Made by a program: the position numbers and the translations under genes. A DNA stretch of 64,000 bases. It comes from Streptomyces sp. CNH099. Its GTDB lineage: Bacteria > Actinomycetota > Actinomycetes > Streptomycetales > Streptomycetaceae. Shown here one piece after another: positions 15,265 to 21,581 of this stretch. The notes under the pieces were generated by a model. That model was not told where the DNA came from and ran no database searches. It saw nothing but the letters and a program-made list of their open reading frames with translations. Position 1 is the stretch's first letter. The number at the start of each line of letters is the position of its first letter. The stretch spans positions 133 to 64,132 of the forward strand of contig AZWL01000026.1 in assembly GCA_000514715.1 (NCBI GenBank). Direction: 5' to 3'.

Positions 15265-16017
15265 ATGGCGCGTCGACTGCGCTTCAACGGCACGGGCAGC
15301 GGAGTCAACGGGTGCCCGTCCTTACACGAGGACCTGGCCAGCGGAGAGATCATCGTCCACGGACCGCCTGTCACCAACCCCGAGGACATCGCCCAGCTAC
15401 GGCACCTCAACGAAGGGGAAGTCCCCATCGTGGTGCCGCGTGAACTCCTCGTCGACTTCGGGCCCAAGGAGGTCAACCGCGTGCCGAACCTCATCGGACT
15501 CGACGAGTTCGACCGGCTGTTCACCCAATTCGAGCACACGGCATGGCGTCTGGAGACGAGGCAGCGGTACGCCTCGGACGAAGCCACCGAGACCTACGCC
15601 CAGTTCGTTCGAGGAGAAGCGGTCAACTGGGACGGGGTCGACGCCGAGTGGTGCGCCGAGCGACGGCAGCAGACCGCGCTTGGCAAGAGGTTCGAGCGGG
15701 TCCGTATCGTCGACACGCCGGCCACCCAGGGACAGCTCTACTTGCTCGACAACGCACGCCGTAACACCGCGGTCGGGGAGAGCATCCGCACCCTGACCCG
15801 CGCCGAGGCGGAACAGCTCCACCTGCCAGAAGAAGACTTCTGGCTCTTCGACTCCCGCCTGGTCGCTCTCCTCAACTTCGACGAGAATGACAACCTCCTC
15901 AACGTCGAACTCATCACTCAGCCGGCGGAAGTTCTGCGGTACGTCCGAGCACGTGATGCGGCGATGCACTACGCCATCCCGTTCGAGGAGTTCGCAGCCC
16001 GGCAAACGGCCGAGTAG
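15265..16017 (+). CDS. DUF6879-family protein with DUF397-like N-terminus
   Basis: 250 residues from ATG 15265 (AGAAGGGACACAAC upstream). Residues about 75-245 carry the DUF6879 signature: FEHTAWRLETRQRYA, FERVRIVDTPAT and EDFWLFDSRLVALLNFDEND, ending RARDAAMHYAIPFEEF. The first 60 residues (FNGTGSGVNGCPSLHEDLAS) resemble the GCPxxxE strand of DUF397 proteins. In Streptomyces such proteins are encoded beside XRE/DUF5753 regulators, as here (19-bp gap), and form whiJ-like regulatory or toxin-antitoxin-like pairs. Which partner is inhibitory cannot be told from sequence. Confidence 0.75.
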   Translation: MARRLRFNGTGSGVNGCPSLHEDLASGEIIVHGPPVTNPEDIAQLRHLNEGEVPIVVPRELLVDFGPKEVNRVPNLIGLDEFDRLFTQFEHTAWRLETRQRYASDEATETYAQFVRGEAVNWDGVDAEWCAERRQQTALGKRFERVRIVDTPATQGQLYLLDNARRNTAVGESIRTLTRAEAEQLHLPEEDFWLFDSRLVALLNFDENDNLLNVELITQPAEVLRYVRARDAAMHYAIPFEEFAARQTAE

Positions 16018-16035
16018 GGCCAGGAGCACAAGCCG

Positions 16036-16887
16036 GTGAGCACGGACTACCAGAAAGCCCGCGAAGCGCTCGGGGCGAGGCTCCGGGAACTCAGGCTCTC
16101 GACCCCTGGGGCCCGGCTCACCGGCACGCAGCTTGCCGACCGGCACGGATGGAACAAGTCCAAGGTCAGCAGGCTGGAAAACGGCCGACAGACCCCGACC
16201 CCCGACGATCTACGCTTGTGGGCGGAGGCCACCGGCCAGCCAGAGGCTTACGACGAACTCCTGGCCCGACTGCGAGGCTTCGAATCCCATATCCGATCGT
16301 GGCGGCGCCAGCTTGCGGCTGGACACAAGTCCGTGCAGGACACGCACCTCAACGCCCACACGGACGCCACAGTGTTCCGAGGCTGGGAATCCTCCATGAT
16401 CTTTGGGATCCTCCAGACCCCGGACTACGCCCGCTACATCTTCACCAGGTACGCGGAACTCCAGCGCTCCCCACGCGACACCGAAGAAGCTGTGCGCTCC
16501 CGCATGAAGCGTCAGGAAGCGCTCTACGACTCCACGAAGATCTTCCACCTCCTGCTGTGGGAGCCGGCACTTCATGCCCTGGTGTGCCCGCCCGCGGTCC
16601 TGGCCGCCCAGCTCGACCGCCTGGCCGGCACGGTGGGCCTCGATACCGTCGAGCTGGGGATCATCCCGCTCTCCGCCTCCCTGAAGATCCCCACTGCAAC
16701 GGCCTTCTGGCTGTACGACGACCGGGAGGTGATCGTGGAGAACTGGCACGCGGAGCTGTGGATCGACGATTCCGCCAGCGTGGATACGCATCTGCGGACG
16801 TGGAGAACCCTCCGCGAGTCCGCGGTGTACGGCGCCGAGGCGCACCGGGTCATCGCCCGCGCCCGGCACGCACTCGACCCGCCGTAG
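16036..16887 (+). CDS. XRE-family regulator with DUF5753 (whiJ-like)
   Basis: 283 residues from GTG 16036. The N-terminal helix-turn-helix is LTGTQLADRHGWNKSKVSRL then ENGRQTPTPDDL. The rest is the DUF5753 sensor domain with FRGWESSMIFGILQTPDYAR, RQEALYDSTKIFHLLLWEPA, LGIIPLSASLKIPTATAFWL and RTWRTLRESAVYGAEA. It pairs with the DUF6879 gene just upstream and probably binds the GAAGTTG repeats. It might hold the island quiescent or act as an addiction or immunity pair. Confidence 0.85.
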   Translation: MSTDYQKAREALGARLRELRLSTPGARLTGTQLADRHGWNKSKVSRLENGRQTPTPDDLRLWAEATGQPEAYDELLARLRGFESHIRSWRRQLAAGHKSVQDTHLNAHTDATVFRGWESSMIFGILQTPDYARYIFTRYAELQRSPRDTEEAVRSRMKRQEALYDSTKIFHLLLWEPALHALVCPPAVLAAQLDRLAGTVGLDTVELGIIPLSASLKIPTATAFWLYDDREVIVENWHAELWIDDSASVDTHLRTWRTLRESAVYGAEAHRVIARARHALDPP

Positions 16888-16972
16888 CCGACACCGACCC
16901 CTGGCCCTTACCTGACCACCCACAGCCCACACCAACCCGGCCCGCACCCGCCGCTCGCCGTCGACCGCCCGG

Positions 16973-17140
16973 TCAGCCGTCCCGCCCAACATCGCCGCCA
17001 CCGCGCTCCCACGCCCGCAGGAAGCGCTCCACCGCCGAGTCGACGACGGCCAGGTCCACACCCGCCACCACCGGCCAGCCCGGGGCGCCGAGCGCGGCCC
17101 GCAGCTCCTCGGCGAGCTGCGGGACATCGCCCCCGGTCAC
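16973..17140 (-). CDS. 55-residue acidic helical protein, last gene of the packaging operon
   Basis: GTG 17140 overlaps the stop of the terminase nuclease gene (GTGA). The product is acidic and helical: GGDVPQLAEELRAALGAPGW, VVAGVDLAVVDSAVERFLRA. No family is recognised. Its position immediately after the terminase genes and its coupled start support it as real. It ends 85 bp from the convergent XRE gene. Confidence 0.5.
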   Translation of the reverse strand: MTGGDVPQLAEELRAALGAPGWPVVAGVDLAVVDSAVERFLRAWERGGGDVGRDG

Positions 17141-17955
17141 CGGAGCGCCCGCCGGTACAGCCCCGCAACGCCACCGGGCCGCGGCACCACCCGACGCCCC
17201 ACCGGCGCGTGGACACGAGCACGCTCATCCCGCGCACCCCACACGCCGAGCAACAGCGCCGCTACGAGGTCGTCATGCGCACCGCCCGCAGCCTCGAACC
17301 GAACGTTGCCGGCCGCCGTCGTCGAGGAGCTGAACGAAGCCAACTCCCGCCGCAGCACCGGCGCCTCCTCGAAGTCACCCACCGCCAGGCGCCCGTGCTC
17401 CAGGTGGGCAATCAGGCCGTCGACAAGAACGGATTTCGGCACGCTCACCCGATCCCCGCGCCGTACCGTCCGATCCCCACCTGTCCACGTCACCCGCAGC
17501 ATCGACAGCCGAGGATCCCGAGGAAGCTCCTCGGCGACCAGCTCGCTTACGCCAGAGCCCAACCCGGTCGAGTCGACCGCCACCCGCACCTCCCCATTCA
17601 CAGCTACGCCGTCGAGAACCCTGGCGCACGCCGCCCCGAGCCACGCCGCAGTGCTCCGGTAGTAGCCGCTGTCATCCGAGCCCGCCAGCGGCAGACGCGC
17701 CGCGAACGGCACCCGCAGCAGCCGTCCGTCCGGGCCTTCCTCAGGGGTCACCACGCATATCGCGCTCGCATCAGACCTGCCGCCGACGTCGAAGCCGACC
17801 GTGGCCAGCCGCGGCCGGCCGTCGACCTCCTTGCCCGCCTCACCCATCCGCGCGTACGCATCCGGCATCAACTCCGCGGCACGGTTCTCGCACGTCGAGC
17901 AGGAGCACCGGCCGGCGAGGTAGTCGAGCGCCTGCCGACGAGGAGACGGAATCAC
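17137..17955 (-). CDS. Terminase large subunit, nuclease half
   Basis: 272 residues that match the C-terminal RNase H-like nuclease domain of TerL. The three expected acidic positions are visible: VGFDVGGRSDASAICVV, EVRVAVDSTGLGSGVSE and GGAHDDLVAALLLG. There is no ATPase motif. The N-terminus contains a CSCSTC cluster (residues about 17-22) that is not part of normal TerL. ATG 17955 overlaps the stop of the ATPase gene by four bases, so both halves are made from one message and probably assemble. In standard phages both domains are one chain; here they are separate genes with no sign of a recent frameshift. Confidence 0.78.
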   Translation of the reverse strand: MIPSPRRQALDYLAGRCSCSTCENRAAELMPDAYARMGEAGKEVDGRPRLATVGFDVGGRSDASAICVVTPEEGPDGRLLRVPFAARLPLAGSDDSGYYRSTAAWLGAACARVLDGVAVNGEVRVAVDSTGLGSGVSELVAEELPRDPRLSMLRVTWTGGDRTVRRGDRVSVPKSVLVDGLIAHLEHGRLAVGDFEEAPVLRRELASFSSSTTAAGNVRFEAAGGAHDDLVAALLLGVWGARDERARVHAPVGRRVVPRPGGVAGLYRRALR

Positions 17956-18815
17956 CGCACACCCCCAGCAGGAAGCAAGTCGGACAGGTCGAACGCGCTC
18001 GTCGCCGCGGACTGCTGCCCGCCCCGGAACGCCCGATCCAAAAGTTCCGGTTCGAAGACGCCCAGGTCGCTCCCGACGAATTCGGACTCGTACTCCCGCT
18101 GGTAGACGCTGCGCGGCAACCGCCGCCGTTCCGCCGCCAGGTGCTCACGGGAGTACCGGGCCAACTCCTCCGCCCGCACCCGCACCCGCATCCACTCCGG
18201 ATACAACTCCGTCTCCGTCGCGACCTGGAAGAACCAGCCGGCCGGCGGCCCCGCCGACGACAGCGCCCACACATCCCCGCCCGTCGCCGCCACCGTCGGG
18301 ATCACCGCCGCCCACGACTCCTCTGCGATCTGCGCAGCCTCATCCAACAGAAGGAAGCGGCACGTCCACCCCCGCAACGACGACGACGAGCTAGGCAGCA
18401 CCACCACCACCGACCCGCACGGAAACCGCAGATCCGTCTGCGTATCGCGCACCCCCGCAGCATGCGACCCGAGGTAGGGCAGCATCTCCCGCATCCTGCC
18501 CAAAACGATCTTCGCCTGCCGCTCGCTCGCGGACACTACGAGCACCGTCACCCCGGGCTCAGCCACACACACCGACAGCGCCGCCGCCGCACACAGCGAC
18601 CCCTTCCCGACCTGCCGCGCTGCGGTGCAAACGAGCCGCTTCGGCATCGCCGCCAGCACCCGCCGTTGCCACGGGTCAGGGACATGCCCCGTAGCCGCCA
18701 GATGCCGCTCCAGGATCGTCTCCGCATCCGGCGGAGACTCCACCGCCACGGCCGCCTCCGCGGCCTTCTGGCGCCGCTCCAGCGCCTTCACCCGCGCCGC
18801 CAGACCCCGGCTCAC
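17952..18815 (-). CDS. Terminase large subunit, ATPase half
   Basis: 287 residues, the DNA-packaging ATPase domain of TerL. DPWQRRVLAAMPKRLVCTAA leads into the Walker A RQVGKGSL, with Gly where Ser or Thr usually follows Lys. The coupling region is VLVVSASERQAKIVLGRM, Walker B is RFLLLDEAAQI, and motif C is DVWALSSAGPPAGWFF. YQREYESEFV and LGVFEPELLDRAF mark the domain end, after which a stop occurs and the nuclease gene begins. A coiled start (ARVKALERRQKAAEAAV) precedes it. It overlaps the TerS-like gene upstream and the nuclease downstream by four bases each. Confidence 0.82.
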   Translation of the reverse strand: MSRGLAARVKALERRQKAAEAAVAVESPPDAETILERHLAATGHVPDPWQRRVLAAMPKRLVCTAARQVGKGSLCAAAALSVCVAEPGVTVLVVSASERQAKIVLGRMREMLPYLGSHAAGVRDTQTDLRFPCGSVVVVLPSSSSSLRGWTCRFLLLDEAAQIAEESWAAVIPTVAATGGDVWALSSAGPPAGWFFQVATETELYPEWMRVRVRAEELARYSREHLAAERRRLPRSVYQREYESEFVGSDLGVFEPELLDRAFRGGQQSAATSAFDLSDLLPAGGVR

Positions 18816-19189
18816 CGCTCACCCTCGCCCGTCTCGGCCTCCAGCGCAGCAACCTTCCGCTCCAAAAGGACGTGATCAGCCAGCGGCGGGATCTGAGCCA
18901 GCAACCCGAGCGCCGCCCGTACACGAACCGCCGGCTGCTCGCCGTCGAGTTCGTCCAGCAAGGTCGCCACGGCCTTCTTCGCACCCGCGGCCAGCGCACC
19001 AACCGCCGCGTCCAGCAACTCCTGCCGGGCACGCTGAACCTTGGCCTCGAACTCCGGGTCACGCCAGCGCCAGGTCCGCACCGTGGAGTCGGAGACTCCC
19101 AGGTCCTTCCCGACTTCGAGGGAGCTGCGCCCCTGCGCCAGCAGCAGCACCGCACGGTCCTGCGGGTTCATCCTCGGGTCATCAGCCAC
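18812..19189 (-). CDS. Terminase small subunit-like DNA-binding protein
   Basis: 125 residues from GTG 19189. The N-terminal helix-turn-helix (LLAQGRSSLEVGKDLGVSDS then TVRTWRWRDPEFEAKVQRAR) followed by long helices (AAVGALAAGAKKAVATLLDE; RVRAALGLLAQIPPLADHVL) matches TerS-like proteins. These recognise pac or cos sites and form rings. It directly precedes the TerL ATPase with an ATGA overlap, as expected. In phage satellites a satellite-encoded TerS redirects a helper's packaging; here the island also has its own TerL. Confidence 0.7.
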   Translation of the reverse strand: MADDPRMNPQDRAVLLLAQGRSSLEVGKDLGVSDSTVRTWRWRDPEFEAKVQRARQELLDAAVGALAAGAKKAVATLLDELDGEQPAVRVRAALGLLAQIPPLADHVLLERKVAALEAETGEGER

Positions 19190-19376
19190 GGCGCACCTCC
19201 GGGACACTGAGAGCCGTACTGCGACGCTCCCCAGCCTCCAGGTCGACGTCGACCGGACGGCCCAGGTGCGCCATCACTTCCCGCTCGACAGACCGGCGGT
19301 ACGCCGACGTCGGACCGCCCTCCAGCATCGCGAAGTAGCGATCCACGGGCATCCACACCCGCCGCGAGCTGGTCAT
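19182..19376 (-). CDS. 64-residue hypothetical protein
   Basis: ATG 19376 overlaps the previous stop. The product (RVWMPVDRYFAMLEGGPTSA; RRSVEREVMAHLGRPVDVDL) is a compact helical protein. I do not recognise it. It overlaps the TerS-like gene by eight bases and belongs to the coupled packaging operon. Confidence 0.5.
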   Translation of the reverse strand: MTSSRRVWMPVDRYFAMLEGGPTSAYRRSVEREVMAHLGRPVDVDLEAGERRSTALSVPEVRRG

Positions 19377-20200
19377 GCCCGGCCTCCCGCTACGAGCCGC
19401 TGGGCATGGGCGCGGGCATCGTCGAGGCGCTGCGCGTAGCGGGCCCTCTCCAGCAGCTCCCGCGCCGAGGACGTCGGCGTCACCCACTCCTCACACGACT
19501 CCGCGAATCGCTCGGCGGCTGCGGTCCGGGCCGCGTACTCCCCGCCCCACGCCGCCGCCCCGATGTCCGCGAGACGCGCGACCTCATCACCCAAGTGCGC
19601 GATTTCGTGTGCGGCGGCCCGGCGGCCTTCCCTATCGGCGAGGCCCTGCCCGACCTGGAGGACTCCCCAGCGGACGCTGCCGTCCGGTGTCTGCCGGATC
19701 GCGCAGCGACCATGCCCGTGCGGGAGACCGGCCGCGGCGTGGAGGGTGACAGAGTGCAAGCGGCCGTGATCCGCGATGCCGGCGAGGAGCTTCAGCCACG
19801 CGCGTCCGCCGGGCACGCCCATGCCGATGTCGGCCCACCGCCAGCCGCCAGGGCCGGCCCACCGCCAGGCGGTGCCGGGCATCTCCGGCGGGGTGCGGCG
19901 GGCGCGTTCGGCAGCGATGCGGGCACGGGCCGGACGCAGGTCCAGCGGAGGGCGTACCGGGGCCGGTACGGGCGCGGCGGCGGTCACGACGGTGGTGTCG
20001 ACGTCCGGGTCGACGCCGGTCTCGACGTCCGGGCCGGCAGCGGGCAGGGCGACGCCGGCCGCCGCGGCGGCGAGCGATCGGCGCTCCTCGGTCGACGACG
20101 CGCGCCACTCCTCGTCGACGAGGGCGAGGAGTCTCCCGGCCGCCGCGGGATGTGTGTGGGCGAGCGCGCGGAGCTGCCGCTGCTCGTCGAGGGAGATCAC
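19373..20200 (-). CDS. Zincin-like protein (HExxH) in the packaging operon
   Basis: 275 residues from GTG 20200. The C-terminal third contains RRAAAHEIAHLGDEVARLAD, the HExxH zinc protease motif. ESCEEWVTP comes 32-40 residues later and could give the third (glutamate) ligand. The preceding region has WRWADIGMGVPGGRAWLKLL and SVRWGVLQVGQGLADREGR, a strand-rich fold leading to the active-site helix as in many zincins. The first 100 residues are alanine/proline-rich and probably flexible. It could be a processing protease or an anti-defence factor; no known family is claimed. Coupled on both sides. Confidence 0.6.
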   Translation of the reverse strand: MISLDEQRQLRALAHTHPAAAGRLLALVDEEWRASSTEERRSLAAAAAGVALPAAGPDVETGVDPDVDTTVVTAAAPVPAPVRPPLDLRPARARIAAERARRTPPEMPGTAWRWAGPGGWRWADIGMGVPGGRAWLKLLAGIADHGRLHSVTLHAAAGLPHGHGRCAIRQTPDGSVRWGVLQVGQGLADREGRRAAAHEIAHLGDEVARLADIGAAAWGGEYAARTAAAERFAESCEEWVTPTSSARELLERARYAQRLDDARAHAQRLVAGGRA

Positions 20201-20412
20201 CGGCCGCTCCTGGTACCGGTGATCTGCGTCCGGAGCCGGTCGACCTCGGCCAGCTCGGCGCGCGCCTGCCGCTCACGGCCGTCGAGGTGACGCTGCACAG
20301 CGCGGCGGGCGTCGGTGCGGGTGGAGTATCCGGTGGTCTCAGCTACGGCGCGCCAAGTAGCGCCACAGGCCCGTACGGCGGTAGCTGCGGCGGGGCGGTG
20401 GTCGGGAGGCAT
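20197..20412 (-). CDS. 71-residue helix-turn-helix-like protein
   Basis: ATG 20412; the stop overlaps the next start (GTGA). VRACGATWRAVAETTGYSTR then TDARRAVQRHLDG reads as a helix-turn-helix with an aromatic turn, followed by a charged helix RQARAELAEVDRLRTQITG. This is similar to small phage DNA-binding proteins located ahead of terminase genes. It may recognise DNA for packaging or regulate the operon. Confidence 0.55.
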   Translation of the reverse strand: MPPDHRPAAATAVRACGATWRAVAETTGYSTRTDARRAVQRHLDGRERQARAELAEVDRLRTQITGTRSGR

Positions 20413-20444
20413 CCGGGCTCCTCGGCGGGAGGCGCGTCCGGCCC

Positions 20445-20819
20445 TCAACCAGCGACATGATCAGTGTAGGGGTCGGGTGGGGTCCGTGGCGGTGGGCGGC
20501 GGCAGACCTCCACGCGGGGAAGGGCGTCCACGCCTGAGGACGCCCTTCGGGGCCCGCGCGGGGGTACGCACTGGGCGCACCTGGTCCGGAGAGGGTCCGG
20601 CCCGCGCGCGCGGGACTGTCGGGAGAAGGGTTTCGCTCTGACCGAAACCCTCGGCGGCCGGCCCACGCGCTCGTCGGAACGGCGTTCGCGAGCAGGTGCT
20701 TCGCGCAGATCTGCGCGGATTTTCTTCACTTTGCGTGACCGGGCCGGTTCGGATCCGTCGTCCTTCGGTCGGCCTTTCTTCTGCGCTGCGGCGTAGTACC
20801 GCTCGTACTCCAGCGCCAT
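20445..20819 (-). CDS. Doubtful hypothetical protein
   Basis: The first 50 residues (ALEYERYYAAAQKKGRPKDD; RSRKVKKIRADLREAPARE) look like a real basic protein. The remaining 75 are arginine/proline-rich and lie over two perfect hairpins (20519-20548 and 20627-20651), which are unlikely inside a coding region. Either the gene is real but ends in a frame-shifted or unusual tail, or only a remnant persists. The position is between the replication genes and the packaging genes. Confidence 0.3.
   Translation of the reverse strand: MALEYERYYAAAQKKGRPKDDGSEPARSRKVKKIRADLREAPARERRSDERVGRPPRVSVRAKPFSRQSRARGPDPLRTRCAQCVPPRGPRRASSGVDALPRVEVCRRPPPRTPPDPYTDHVAG
20519..20548. terminator. Hairpin between replication and packaging genes
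   Basis: An 11-bp perfect stem, GAAGGGCGTCC (20519-20529) with GGACGCCCTTC (20538-20548), around eight bases. It lies within an open frame whose tail looks non-coding and may separate the replication and packaging transcripts. Confidence 0.5.
20627..20651. terminator. Second hairpin, 80 bp upstream in the leftward transcript
   Basis: A nine-bp perfect stem, AGGGTTTCG (20627-20635) with CGAAACCCT (20643-20651). Together with the hairpin at 20519 it makes a candidate terminator or attenuator pair. Confidence 0.4.
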
Positions 20820-20901
20820 CACGACCGCGCGGGCGCCTGCGCCACCACGGACCGCGCGGGCGTCAGCCGGGCGCTACATCCCGGGGCCTGGCTGCGGGCG
20901 G

Positions 20902-21108
20902 TCAGGCGGTCGACTGCTCCCGGTACTGCTGCCACGCTGCAGCGTGGACTTCCAGCGCCGCGGGAATCGCGCCGTGCTCCTCCAGGTGCGCGCGCTGGCC
21001 CTGCTCGGTTCGTGCGCGCATGCACCGATCGGCCTTGAATTCGCGCGCCAAGTCGCCCAGCGCGCTGCTGTCCTTAAGGTGCTGCATGAGCCACTGACGG
21101 AAGGTCAT
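20902..21108 (-). CDS. YozE/SAM-like small protein
   Basis: 68 residues from ATG 21108, which is preceded by AGGAGATGCCGAGCG. TFRQWLMQHLKDSSALGDLA then REFKADRC and later AALEVHAAAWQQYRE match the YozE SAM-like fold, whose hallmarks are FxxWL, GDLA and a terminal AWxxY. The family is widespread in Gram-positives and their mobile elements; function is not known. It lies in the leftward operon between the iterons and the packaging genes. Confidence 0.65.
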   Translation of the reverse strand: MTFRQWLMQHLKDSSALGDLAREFKADRCMRARTEQGQRAHLEEHGAIPAALEVHAAAWQQYREQSTA

Positions 21109-21174
21109 CGCTCGGCATCTCCTTCTGTGGTGTCGGCTGGCGGGGCGTTCCCTCCGGACGCCACCGGAGCAGGG

Positions 21175-21375
21175 TCACAGGGTCTCGTATTCTGCGCTGT
21201 CCGGCGCCTGTTCGGTGCCGGTGGTCTGGGTGTCGAGTCGGGCGAGCTTGGCCCGGTGCCGGGCGGCGATGCCGTGCTGGCGGGCGGCGGCCAGTTCGGC
21301 GCGCTGCCGCTTGGTGGCCTCGGCGCGGCGGCGGGCAGCGGCAATCTGCTGCTGCACAAGGTCGTCGACGTTCAA
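21175..21375 (-). CDS. Small coiled-coil protein
   Basis: Best start is TTG 21375, overlapping a TGA (TTGA), giving 66 residues. VQQQIAAARRRAEATKRQRA then ELAAARQHGIAARHRAKLAR is one long basic helix, probably a coiled coil, with a polar tail. No family is recognised. It lies next to the iterons and could be a replication accessory. Confidence 0.4.
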   Translation of the reverse strand: MNVDDLVQQQIAAARRRAEATKRQRAELAAARQHGIAARHRAKLARLDTQTTGTEQAPDSAEYETL

Positions 21376-21566
21376 TGGCTGTGACTCTCTGTGTTGTCGG
21401 AAAGCTGGCTGTCGGAAGTTCGGTTTCCGACAGGGGTTCTTTGGGCGACCTGCGGGTTCGCGCGGTACGCGATTTTCAACTTTGACAATTTGTCTCTTAA
21501 TGTCTGCTTCTTGGGGGGGAGGTCGTCGGAAACTTCGTTCCGACATTCCGACGCTTCCGACAGCAC
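21372..21566 (-). CDS. Doubtful ORF over the iteron region
   Basis: A 64-codon frame from GTG 21566 coupled to the next gene by TTGA. Its sequence is dominated by the TGTCGGAA repeats and by a stretch of low GC, so its protein (KQTLRDKLSKLKIAYRANPQ in the middle) may be fortuitous. Given as a possibility because the coupled stop is suggestive. Confidence 0.25.
   Translation of the reverse strand: MLSEASECRNEVSDDLPPKKQTLRDKLSKLKIAYRANPQVAQRTPVGNRTSDSQLSDNTESHSH
21396..21561. repeat. Iteron cluster, candidate replication origin
   Basis: The 7-mer GTCGGAA or its complement TTCCGAC occurs seven times: 21396, 21411, 21425 (inverted), 21525, 21538, 21546 and 21555 (last three inverted). Five of the seven extend to TGTCGGAA. 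The two clusters flank an AT-rich stretch (GATTTTCAACTTTGACAATT, about 21471-21490). The array directly follows the primase/helicase gene. Paired repeat clusters around AT-rich DNA beside a replication gene are the usual form of an iteron origin. Confidence 0.65.
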
Positions 21567-21581
21567 ACACAGTCACCGCAG

